IMG/VR virus record: IMGVR_UViG_3300042197_002851 | Location: 1 to 26,432 of that record | Strand: one strand, 5' to 3' | Source: a virus | Length of the DNA stretch: 26,432 nt | Shown: piece by piece, positions 17,012 through 22,457 of the stretch | Layout of the letters: each line of letters opens with the position of its first letter | How positions within the stretch are numbered: position 1 is the first letter of the stretch | Program-made: the position numbers and the translations under genes | Notes under the pieces: generated by a model | What the model saw: only the letters and a program-made list of their open reading frames with translations | Database searches by the model: none | Told to the model about the DNA's origin: nothing

Positions 17012-19162
17012 ATGGCAAAACGCAAAACATCCAAAGGGCCAGGAAGAGGAAGACGAGGGGCGGTTCCTATTGATCCTGTCACCAAGCGTTTCATAAAAAC
17101 AGAAAGTTCTGCGCCTGCTGCGGTTCCAATTGCACCACCAATAACTCCAGAAACGGTAAAAGAAGAAATATCAGGATTTCGAAAAGCACTGTTAGACGCT
17201 ATGAGAGATTTGGGTGCTGACCAATCAGCGGTTCAGGACACTATATTGGACGGACTCCGAGAAACTGCTGAAAAACTGGTGGCAGAACAAGAAAAAATCT
17301 TTGGAAAACGAGTAGAAAAAACAGTAGAGCAATCCGCTGCATATGAAATACTTGAGGGCGTTGTTAGATTAGGAGAGTCAGCAGCAAAAGCAAAAACAGT
17401 AGCCGAAAAAAGAAAAATTCTACAACGTCTACGAACGTATAAAACAGTAACCGCAAAAGTATTTGCTGGTGGTGGCGACAAAAAGAGTGCGGTCGCAGGC
17501 AAAATTTTAAAAATGATAGAAACCATAGAAAAACCCCTATCAAAAGAATCGGGAAGACGAGCAGCAATCCGAGAGGGGGTAACAGAATACGTAAAAACTC
17601 TTCCTGAAAAAATGGCTAGAAAAATTCCATTAGTCGGTGGCATTGTTGGTGGTTCTTTACAGAGACGAAGAGAAAGAAAAGAAGAAGAAGCAGAAGCCCT
17701 GTCGTCTCTAACCGAAGAAATTTCACGAGCAGGAAAAAGCAGTCTATACGGTAGAAAAGCAGATTTTGGTGCTATGGAACCCGATTCTTCTTTTCCAGAT
17801 GTAAGCCAATTTTCTCCAGAACCCCCAATTGCGGGCGGAACTCCAGTAAGTGCTCTAATGGGAGGCAAACAAAACAAAGAAATAGGATTTGACCGATCAT
17901 CCGTTCAAATTTTAGGTCAAATACTAGTTCAAGTGTCTGATATGAAAAAACTATTGTTCGAACAATACGATCCAGGAAACAAAGATCTAAAAGAAGAAGA
18001 ATCCCAAAGAGAAACAGCAGACAAAAACACAGACACATTTTCAAAATTAAAGGGGCTGTTTGGTAGAAAAGGAAGAACACAGGGAACAGAATCGGCTGGT
18101 GGTGGTAGTGGAATATTTCAAACTGTTATGAATACACTAGGACTTGGTGGTATATCAAAAACTGTTGGATCCATAATTTCAACAATTGGGGGTATTGCGT
18201 CCGGTCTTGGCACAATAATTGGAGGAATTGCTGGTGCTGTGGGAACACTCGCTTCAACTATAGGAGCAGTGGTATCATCTGTTGCAGGATTGGACATAGA
18301 CAACCGTGACGCTGTTCGCAGCAAGCCCAAGAAAACCATCCTGACCCAAAAAGTGCAGGACGGCAAAAAGGTTGGTTCGGCTCGCCCCATCCGCAAGATA
18401 GTAGGAAAGGCTGCTGTTGTTGCTGCGCCTTTGGTTGCTGCTGCTGGAACAGGAACCGCTATTGGATTGGGAGCGGCGTATGGAGTCAACAAAGGTATTG
18501 ATGCCATACTAGGAACAAATCTGGCTGAAAAAATGTTTGAGCCAGAAACTTGGACTTTTTCTGATGTAAAGAAAGACATAGAAAGAGAAGAATTAGGTAA
18601 AAAAATTGAAGCGTCTCAGCGTGAAGGCGTGTCTTCTCCTGAATACATTAGTGCCGCGAAAGGCGACATTAGACGACTACCCGATCTTGTCCGAGACGGA
18701 AAACTCTCAGGAACAGAAGGACTAAGCATTCTTTCTGATTTTGAAAAAGAAAACGGAAAAGCAGAAGACACCGAGTTTATTAGACAAAGAATAAAAGATA
18801 TTGATCCTTCGGCTGTAGAAATGCCACCACTACCCGCAATTCCGAAATTGTCGGATCAAACTGGAGAACTGATTCCCGGTGATACATCCAACACAACTCT
18901 ATCAGCATTTCCGTATCAAACTGGAGAACTGATTCCCGGTGATACATCCAACACAACTCAACAGTATTTAAATAGTTTAAACCAAAGCCGAGAAGCACTA
19001 ATAAACGAAACAGCAACCACCACCAACGGAAACGGCGGACAAATAAATTCGGTAATTGCTCCAAACACAACCAACAACAACGTTTCAATAAACACACCAT
19101 CACCCAGTGGGGTGCGAAACAACGATCCCACCCTCAAGGCAGCAGAACGAGCAACAATATAA
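17012..19162 (+). CDS. Tape measure protein of the tail (gp29-like position)
   Basis: This 716-aa protein has the build of a tape measure. A basic start (AKRKTSKGPGRGRRGAVP) is followed by a long helical, charged region (about 50-240) and a short helix repeat region. A Gly/Ile/Ala-rich hydrophobic stretch lies at about 375-430 (IISTIGGIASGLGTIIGGIAG) and a second at about 467-491 (KAAVVAAPLVAAAGTG). The C-terminal part is polar and Asn/Thr-rich. Tape measures set tail length and enter the cell membrane during DNA ejection. T4 gp29 (590 aa) occupies the matching place after hub genes. Length suggests a tail slightly longer than T4's. The C-terminal third contains a perfect 45-nt duplication. 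Local codon use turns GC-richer around 18300-18500. Confidence 0.75.
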   Translation: MAKRKTSKGPGRGRRGAVPIDPVTKRFIKTESSAPAAVPIAPPITPETVKEEISGFRKALLDAMRDLGADQSAVQDTILDGLRETAEKLVAEQEKIFGKRVEKTVEQSAAYEILEGVVRLGESAAKAKTVAEKRKILQRLRTYKTVTAKVFAGGGDKKSAVAGKILKMIETIEKPLSKESGRRAAIREGVTEYVKTLPEKMARKIPLVGGIVGGSLQRRRERKEEEAEALSSLTEEISRAGKSSLYGRKADFGAMEPDSSFPDVSQFSPEPPIAGGTPVSALMGGKQNKEIGFDRSSVQILGQILVQVSDMKKLLFEQYDPGNKDLKEEESQRETADKNTDTFSKLKGLFGRKGRTQGTESAGGGSGIFQTVMNTLGLGGISKTVGSIISTIGGIASGLGTIIGGIAGAVGTLASTIGAVVSSVAGLDIDNRDAVRSKPKKTILTQKVQDGKKVGSARPIRKIVGKAAVVAAPLVAAAGTGTAIGLGAAYGVNKGIDAILGTNLAEKMFEPETWTFSDVKKDIEREELGKKIEASQREGVSSPEYISAAKGDIRRLPDLVRDGKLSGTEGLSILSDFEKENGKAEDTEFIRQRIKDIDPSAVEMPPLPAIPKLSDQTGELIPGDTSNTTLSAFPYQTGELIPGDTSNTTQQYLNSLNQSREALINETATTTNGNGGQINSVIAPNTTNNNVSINTPSPSGVRNNDPTLKAAERATI
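18855..18959 (+). repeat. 45-nt perfect direct repeat, period 60 nt, in the tape measure
   Basis: Positions 18855-18899 and 18915-18959 are identical over 45 nt, separated by a 15-nt spacer, so the period is 60 nt and the frame is kept. Each copy encodes QTGELIPGDTSNTT. The spacers differ. Identity at the DNA level, including silent sites, points to a recent duplication. Confidence 0.95.
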
Positions 19163-19195
19163 AAGAAAAAGGCACACCGAAGTGTGCCCTTTTCG
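19163..19195. terminator. Bidirectional rho-independent terminator
   Basis: GGCACAC (19171-19177) and GTGTGCC (19182-19188) form a perfect 7-bp stem with a 4-nt loop. On the minus strand the loop reads TTCG closed by C-G, an extra-stable tetraloop, and the stem is followed by TTTTTCTTTT. On the plus strand it is followed by CTTTTCG. It lies between the convergent tape-measure and gp32 genes and can serve both. Confidence 0.9.
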
Positions 19196-19213
19196 TGCTG
19201 CTAGGCAGGTGGC

Positions 19214-20161
19214 TTACTCGTCGCCAGCCAACTTCTCAAAGTATGAGAGCGAATCCTCCACCTCGTCATCGGATTCCACCACACGCTTTACCTCTCGCTT
19301 GGGAGCAGGAGGAGCAGCGGGCTTCCGCGTTTGGGGACGCGGGGTTTCATCCTCATCATCAAAAGAGGCAGATTCCGCACCGCCCTTTGCAGCGGACTCG
19401 TTGACAGACGCACGGATATCACCACCGAGAACCTCGTGGAGCCGTGTCTTCAACTCGTCGTAGGACTTGAAATTCTTGGGGTCGGTGAACTCCTTGAGAG
19501 GATGCTGCTTCTTCCACAACTCCTCTAGAGCCTTGTCATCACCACCAAGCAGGGGAGCAGCCCCCGCAAACTCGCTGCGGTCGTAGTTCACATAGCCGTC
19601 CACCTGACGAATCTTCAACTTGAAGTCTGCACCACCCCAGAAGTCAAAAGGATTCAGGGGCTTCTCGTCCTGATACTCAGGATTCATGGCACTCTGAATC
19701 TTCTCAAAAATCTTCTTGCCGTAGCGGAACAGGAACACCTTGCCCTCATTTTCGGGATTCTTGGGGTCATTCACCACCAAGATGTTGCTGACATACGAAA
19801 GGCGACGCTTGCGGTCACGAGCCAACTTCTTGTCATCGTCGCTACCGCTGTTCCACAACTGTGAATTCAGTTCAGAAACCGGATCCTTCAGACCAATGGT
19901 GGTGAGTGAATTCTCAATATACCATCCACCCGGACCGCGGAAACCGTGATTCCACACTCGTGCCCACGGCAGGTCTTCGCCTTCCACAGCAGGCAGGAAA
20001 CGGATTACTGCGTATCCGTTGGAAGCCTTGTCTAGTGCAGGCTTCCAAAAACGGTCGTCCTTGTACGATTCTGAACGCTTGTTCAGTTTCTCCATTTCAG
20101 CCGCAAGCGACTGGTAGGAGGTGGGGGACTTGGAACGGGTCTTCATATCCTTGAAACTCAT
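19214..20161 (-). CDS. gp32: Single-stranded DNA-binding protein gp32
   Basis: This 315-aa protein starts at the ATG at 20161, set by AAGGAG 7 nt upstream. The frame stays open further 5' through a promoter and leader and should not be used. It has cyanophage-type gp32 features: MSFKDMKTRS (LAST-like basic N-terminus for self-association), FWKPALDKASNGYAVIRFLP, HGFRGPGGWYIENSLTT, DPVSELNSQLWNSG, KRRLSYVSNILVV and PFDFWGGADFKLKI for the OB-type core. The C-terminal tail is Pro then Asp/Glu-rich (ESDDEVEDSLSYFEKLAGDE), the usual protein-interaction tail. The protein contains no cysteine, so the zinc site of T4 gp32 (His-Cys3) is missing. It coats ssDNA in replication and recombination. It has its own sigma70-like promoter, and a terminator follows. 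Confidence 0.93.
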   Translation of the reverse strand: MSFKDMKTRSKSPTSYQSLAAEMEKLNKRSESYKDDRFWKPALDKASNGYAVIRFLPAVEGEDLPWARVWNHGFRGPGGWYIENSLTTIGLKDPVSELNSQLWNSGSDDDKKLARDRKRRLSYVSNILVVNDPKNPENEGKVFLFRYGKKIFEKIQSAMNPEYQDEKPLNPFDFWGGADFKLKIRQVDGYVNYDRSEFAGAAPLLGGDDKALEELWKKQHPLKEFTDPKNFKSYDELKTRLHEVLGGDIRASVNESAAKGGAESASFDDEDETPRPQTRKPAAPPAPKREVKRVVESDDEVEDSLSYFEKLAGDE

Positions 20162-20234
20162 GCGTATCTCCTTGTACTTGTTGTACTGTGTGTGTTTGTG
20201 TGTAGACGAACAATTCAGACACAGGTATGTAGGT

Positions 20235-20263
20235 ACTATACCACACACCCTGTGGGATGTCAA
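20235..20263 (-). promoter_or_regulatory. Sigma70-like promoter of gp32
   Basis: Read on the minus strand, TTGACA (20258-20263), a 17-nt spacer and TATAGT (20235-20240) give a near-consensus promoter. Transcription would begin near 20228, leaving a leader of roughly 65 nt that is rich in CA repeats before the gp32 ATG. It lies just inside the gap after gp33, so gp32 can be made independently early in infection. Confidence 0.8.
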
Positions 20264-20266
20264 GTG

Positions 20267-20482
20267 TCAAATAGGAAGTTTTGCTTTTTTTGGAAGCAGG
20301 TTTAGCCCCTGCCCCTCTGCACGAAGCCGCTCAATTATTGGTTTATTTAAAAACTTGGCAGCAACCTGTGGTTCTATTCCAAAACGCTCACAAACAGCAA
20401 TCACCGCGTCAATATACGAAACTCCGTATTTTTCAACATGCGTTTCTACTTCTTTGGGGAATCTTGAATTGTTCACTTCCAT
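20267..20482 (-). CDS. gp33: Late-transcription coactivator gp33-like
   Basis: The protein has 71 aa from the ATG at 20482. An upstream in-frame ATG (20503) has no ribosome site, whereas GAAGGA lies about 9 nt before 20482, so the inner start is preferred. The sequence FPKEVETHVEKYGVSYIDAVIAVCERFGIEPQVAAKFLNKPI, RAEGQGLNLLPK resembles the short gp33 of cyanophage-type T4 relatives. gp33 bridges RNA polymerase and the sliding clamp with gp55 to activate late promoters. Gene 33 lies next to gene 32 in T4 as well, and the order is kept here. The product is shorter than T4 gp33 (112 aa). I judge this likely but not certain. Confidence 0.72.
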   Translation of the reverse strand: MEVNNSRFPKEVETHVEKYGVSYIDAVIAVCERFGIEPQVAAKFLNKPIIERLRAEGQGLNLLPKKAKLPI

Positions 20483-20509
20483 GTCTAGCAGTCCTTCTTT
20501 CATGTGTTG

Positions 20510-20517
20510 TATTTATC
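20510..20517 (-). promoter_or_regulatory. Late-type promoter motif before gp33
   Basis: GATAAATA on the minus strand differs from the T4 late element TATAAATA only at the first base and fits the NATAAATA form reported for cyanophage late promoters. It lies 28 nt before the preferred gp33 ATG, allowing a leader of about 20 nt that includes GAAGGA. Confidence 0.4.
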
Positions 20518-20520
20518 TAG

Positions 20521-20740
20521 CGTCTAATACCTGCCACCATCATACACCACACCAAGCCAAAGTCAACTGCCAAAACGGCATGTTTCGTGGGTTTGAATAT
20601 TTGGTTTGGTGTTTCTTTCGGCTCCCCCCCCCACCGCACCACACACCGCCTCCAAAGCAGCAGAGGGCATCGTAGCCCCTTTAAATGCCGTACCACACAG
20701 CACCTAACACAAAAGACTACGGTATTATTGGACTACCAAT
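20521..20740. other. 220-nt stretch without a convincing gene
   Basis: No ORF here has a ribosome site or protein-like composition. It contains a run of nine C (20624-20632) within a CA/CC-rich segment and no strong hairpin that I can find. It separates gp33 from the small membrane-protein gene and may hold the promoter region of gp33. The C run is also a place where sequencing errors could hide a small frame. Confidence 0.6.
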
Positions 20741-20929
20741 TTAAATATTCAGATATTCTGTTTCGTTACGCTTGGAGCGTTCAGCGGCTTTCCACAAGCC
20801 TTGAGTAAAACCCGAATGCTGTCCATGAGAATAGCCTTGCGAATACGACCACCGATAAAACTTAAGTTGGGCAGCAACAAATGCAGACACGCCTGAAACA
20901 ATTAGAGAAATAGTTTGTAGGGTTTCCAT
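20741..20929 (-). CDS. Small membrane protein of unknown function
   Basis: This 62-aa protein has one predicted transmembrane helix (about residues 5-22, TISLIVSGVSAFVAAQL) and a soluble, basic, Gly/His/Ser-rich tail (YSQGYSHGQHSGFTQG, KAAERSKRNE). Its ATG lies 53 nt after the 3' end of tRNA-Tyr, so it may be expressed from the processed tRNA transcript. No clear Shine-Dalgarno site precedes the ATG, which lowers confidence. Small single-helix proteins are common in this part of T4-like genomes and can modify the host membrane or block superinfection, but nothing here shows which. Confidence 0.5.
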   Translation of the reverse strand: METLQTISLIVSGVSAFVAAQLKFYRWSYSQGYSHGQHSGFTQGLWKAAERSKRNETEYLNI

Positions 20930-20981
20930 ACTGGTATGTTGGCTTGATGACGATGTTGAACTGTTTCTTTACAATCAAAAA

Positions 20982-21063
20982 TGGGAGCGGAGGGATTCGA
21001 ACCCCCGTAGCCAATGGCAGCACATTTACAGTGTGCCCTCGTTGTCCGCTTGAGTACACTCCC
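20982..21063 (-). tRNA. tRNA-Tyr (GUA)
   Basis: The minus strand folds into a class II tRNA of 82 nt with acceptor GGGAGTG/CGCTCCC, D stem CTC/GAG and anticodon stem GCACA/TGTGC. The loop is CTGTAAA (anticodon GTA), with a long variable arm and T arm GGGGG-TTCGAAT-CCCTC. The discriminator is A and CCA is not encoded. One base separates it from tRNA-Gln. Confidence 0.95.
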
Positions 21064-21064
21064 G

Positions 21065-21135
21065 TTCCTTCGCTTGGATTCGAACCAAGACAAGGAGGAC
21101 CAAAATCTCCTGTGCTACCGTTACACCACAAAGGA
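21065..21135 (-). tRNA. tRNA-Gln (UUG)
   Basis: This is a 71-nt tRNA with acceptor TCCTTTG/CGAAGGA (one G-U pair), D stem GTGT/GCAC, anticodon loop TTTTGGT (anticodon TTG) and T arm CTTGG-TTCGAAT-CCAAG. The last anticodon-stem pair (positions 31-39) is A-C, a mismatch. The discriminator is A and there is no encoded CCA. It lies 1 nt from both neighbouring tRNAs. Confidence 0.92.
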
Positions 21136-21136
21136 A

Positions 21137-21209
21137 TGGCGAAGGCTGGAATCGAACCAACGACTTATCCCGTATGAAAGGATTGTTCTGCCGACTGAAC
21201 TACTTCGCC
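21137..21209 (-). tRNA. tRNA-Met (CAU), elongator type
   Basis: This is a 73-nt tRNA with acceptor GGCGAAG/CTTCGCC, D stem GTTC/GAAC, anticodon stem ATCCT/GGGAT and loop TTCATAC (anticodon CAT). The perfect first acceptor pair G1-C72 speaks against an initiator tRNA. A CAU tRNA could instead be Ile2 if the C is modified to lysidine. Sequence alone does not settle this. Confidence 0.92.
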
Positions 21210-21220
21210 GTTCAGGAATA

Positions 21221-21385
21221 TTATAGACCTTTTTGTGTCTTGACCCAAACAGGAAGACGATTAATTTCGTCCAATTTTCTGAGTGTGTCTTTTTTTGCGT
21301 TTAGCAATTCTGCTTGTCGAACTCGCTTACGAGACTCGTACTTACGCTTCCGACGACGACGCATTTCACGAAACTTGTCAACCAT
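21221..21385 (-). CDS. 54-aa basic protein within the tRNA cluster
   Basis: An ATG at 21385 with AGGAG 7 nt upstream opens a 54-codon frame between tRNA-Glu and tRNA-Met. The start MVDKFREMRRRRKRKYESRK is extremely basic, followed by a helix (RQAELLNAKKDTLRKLDEI) and the end LPVWVKTQKGL. A basic helical peptide of this size could bind nucleic acid, but I recognise no family. The strong ribosome site and the fit between the two tRNAs support a real gene. Confidence 0.62.
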   Translation of the reverse strand: MVDKFREMRRRRKRKYESRKRVRQAELLNAKKDTLRKLDEINRLPVWVKTQKGL

Positions 21386-21410
21386 GTTGATTCTCCTATA
21401 AAAAGTACAA

Positions 21411-21483
21411 TGAGCCTACGGGGATTCGAACCCCGATCAAGGGCTTGAAAGGCCCCTATCCTAAACCATTAGACGATAGGCCC
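21411..21483 (-). tRNA. tRNA-Glu (UUC)
   Basis: This is a 73-nt tRNA with acceptor GGGCCTA/TAGGCTC (one G-U pair), D region GTCT..AGGA, anticodon stem GGGGC/GCCCT, loop CTTTCAA (anticodon TTC) and T arm CGGGG-TTCGAAT-CCCCG. The discriminator is A and CCA is not encoded. It is the first tRNA of the leftward cluster. Confidence 0.95.
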
Positions 21484-21543
21484 AGAAAGCAGTCTTTTTG
21501 GTATTGCCACAGGAAAAGACCGCAAGAAACCTGTTGAAAGGAA

Positions 21544-21843
21544 TTAGTATGGATAACCGTATTGACCGTAATTAGGAACAACCACAGGCATAACAGGGGC
21601 AACAGGAACTCCACCGTAACCTCCATATGGGCCATATCCGTAACCAAACCCGTAATCACGCACGTGCACAGACTGCTCGGCAGTGCCAGTGAAATTGGGA
21701 TTGTAATTATAACCGTTGCTCTTGTTTTCGTATACCTCCACAGAGCCGTTTGTGTGCTTTACTGTTCGGGTAATGTTGGTTTCGGTATAGCAACCAAAAC
21801 CACACACAGACGTGGCAACAAGAACACAAGTCAAGAAACGCAT
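21544..21843 (-). CDS. Exported or membrane-anchored Gly/Tyr-rich protein (second of a pair)
   Basis: The protein has 99 aa from the ATG at 21843, with AAAGGAG 9 nt upstream. A longer frame upstream is the shadow of the neighbouring repeat gene. The N-terminus MRFLTCVLVATSVCGFGCYT is a signal peptide, and the two Cys (15 and 19) make a lipoprotein possible, although neither fits the lipobox well. The mature part has a polar Thr/Asn segment (ETNITRTVKHTNGSVEVYEN) and a Gly/Tyr/Pro tail (YGFGYGYGPYGGYGGVPVAP, then VPNYGQYGYPY). It follows a similar exported Gly/Tyr-rich gene by 22 nt. The function is unknown. An envelope-located role is inferred from the signal and composition. Confidence 0.7.
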   Translation of the reverse strand: MRFLTCVLVATSVCGFGCYTETNITRTVKHTNGSVEVYENKSNGYNYNPNFTGTAEQSVHVRDYGFGYGYGPYGGYGGVPVAPVMPVVVPNYGQYGYPY

Positions 21844-21865
21844 TTTCAAGTCTCCTTTAAACAAG

Positions 21866-22258
21866 TCAGCGAATGATGAATTGACCATTGCAAATGGGAT
21901 ACACAGGAACCACAGGACCACCATAGTAAGGCAACACAACAGGGGGGTAGTACGGATTGCCGTAACAACGGGTAAACGGAGAATACACAGGAACACCGTA
22001 GCCGTAGCCACCGTAGCCGTAGCCACCGTAGCCGTAGCCACCGTAGCCGTAGCCACTAACAGAATTAATTCCAATTCCACCACCAATTTGGGAATTTGAA
22101 ACTCTTACAGTTCCCTGTGGTGTGTCGATCTTGGTGCGACTGTACGAACCACCAAAACCAACACCAATATTTGTTCCACCGTATTGTGCCGCAGCAGGTG
22201 AAGCAAACAAACTAGCAACTGTTAGAATTCCAACCGATACAAGAGTCTTAAAGTTCAT
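21866..22258 (-). CDS. Exported Gly/Tyr-rich repeat protein
   Basis: This 130-aa protein begins with a clear Sec signal peptide (MNFKTLVSVGILTVASLFASPAAAQ, cleavage likely after AAA at about residue 24). The mature part has a short beta-like segment (NIGVGFGGSYSRTKID, QGTVRVSN), then four perfect GYGYG units (about 69-88), and a Pro/Tyr tail with two Cys (RCYGNPYYPP, PVYPICNGQF) that might form a disulfide outside the cytoplasm. AAAGGAG lies 8 nt before the ATG, and a sigma70-like promoter stands at 22280-22308. Signal peptides of this quality are uncommon in T4-like genomes. Gly/Tyr-rich composition is typical of sticky, low-complexity surface proteins, but no family is recognised. Confidence 0.75.
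   Translation of the reverse strand: MNFKTLVSVGILTVASLFASPAAAQYGGTNIGVGFGGSYSRTKIDTPQGTVRVSNSQIGGGIGINSVSGYGYGGYGYGGYGYGGYGYGVPVYSPFTRCYGNPYYPPVVLPYYGGPVVPVYPICNGQFIIR
21996..22055 (-). repeat. Four perfect 15-nt tandem repeats coding GYGYG
   Basis: On the plus strand CCGTAGCCGTAGCCA occurs four times in a row without a mismatch (21996-22010, 22011-22025, 22026-22040, 22041-22055). The unit is a multiple of three, so copy-number change by slippage keeps the frame of the exported Gly/Tyr-rich protein. Confidence 0.97.
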
Positions 22259-22279
22259 GGATGAACTCCTTTCACGTAT

Positions 22280-22308
22280 ATGTTATCACAAAAAACAAGC
22301 GGTGTCAA
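22280..22308 (-). promoter_or_regulatory. Sigma70-like promoter of the exported Gly/Tyr-rich pair
   Basis: On the minus strand TTGACA (22303-22308), a 17-nt spacer and TAACAT (22280-22285) precede the 130-aa gene by about 20 nt. The -35 box is perfect and the -10 box is weaker. The leader would be short and include AAAGGAG. Confidence 0.65.
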
Positions 22309-22312
22309 TACT

Positions 22313-22441
22313 CTAACGAGAATTACGTTTATTTGGTTTTGGTTTCTGAGACAAGTTGTGATTGCTGTTCCGTATTTTTTGAACAGCATTTTTTAAAAGA
22401 GCAGACTTTAGTTTTTCTCGTGAAGTCTGTGGTTTAGCCAT
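22313..22441 (-). CDS. 42-aa basic protein
   Basis: An ATG at 22441 with AGGAG 4 nt upstream opens a 42-codon frame. The product starts MAKPQTSREKLKSALLKNAV and ends NHNLSQKPKPNKRNSR. It is very basic and polar and probably partly disordered. It has no recognisable family. It lies 16 nt after the DUF3293-like gene and ends before the promoter of the exported pair, so it is probably the last gene of that transcript. Confidence 0.55.
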   Translation of the reverse strand: MAKPQTSREKLKSALLKNAVQKIRNSNHNLSQKPKPNKRNSR

Positions 22442-22457
22442 TTTGCTCCTATACTAT

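Noticed and set aside
16780-17020. Frameshift fusing the 60-aa protein to the tape measure
   Set aside because: No slippery heptamer is seen at the junction, and each gene has its own start and stop abutting exactly.
17233-17877. Long antisense frame (214 codons) opposite the tape measure
   Set aside because: It lies fully within the tape measure, which has clear family features, and it lacks a ribosome site and context.
20162-20263. N-terminal extension of gp32
   Set aside because: The extra residues come from the promoter and leader region. AAGGAG is correctly placed for the ATG at 20161.
20624-20632. Nine-C run as a programmed frameshift site
   Set aside because: No gene spans it on either strand. 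It is more likely a simple homopolymer and a place for sequencing error.
20944-21226. Plus-strand open frames across the tRNA cluster
   Set aside because: They are antisense to three well-folded tRNAs, and their repeated GIRTP/SLGFEPR-like peptides are the usual translation of tRNA T arms.
21996-22055. CRISPR-like array
   Set aside because: Repeats are 15 nt, directly abutting with no spacers, and lie in a coding frame for GYGYG.
21844-22086. Upstream extension of the 99-aa exported protein with VATAT repeats
   Set aside because: It is another frame of the 15-nt repeat in the neighbouring gene. The ATG at 21843 has AAAGGAG and opens a signal peptide.
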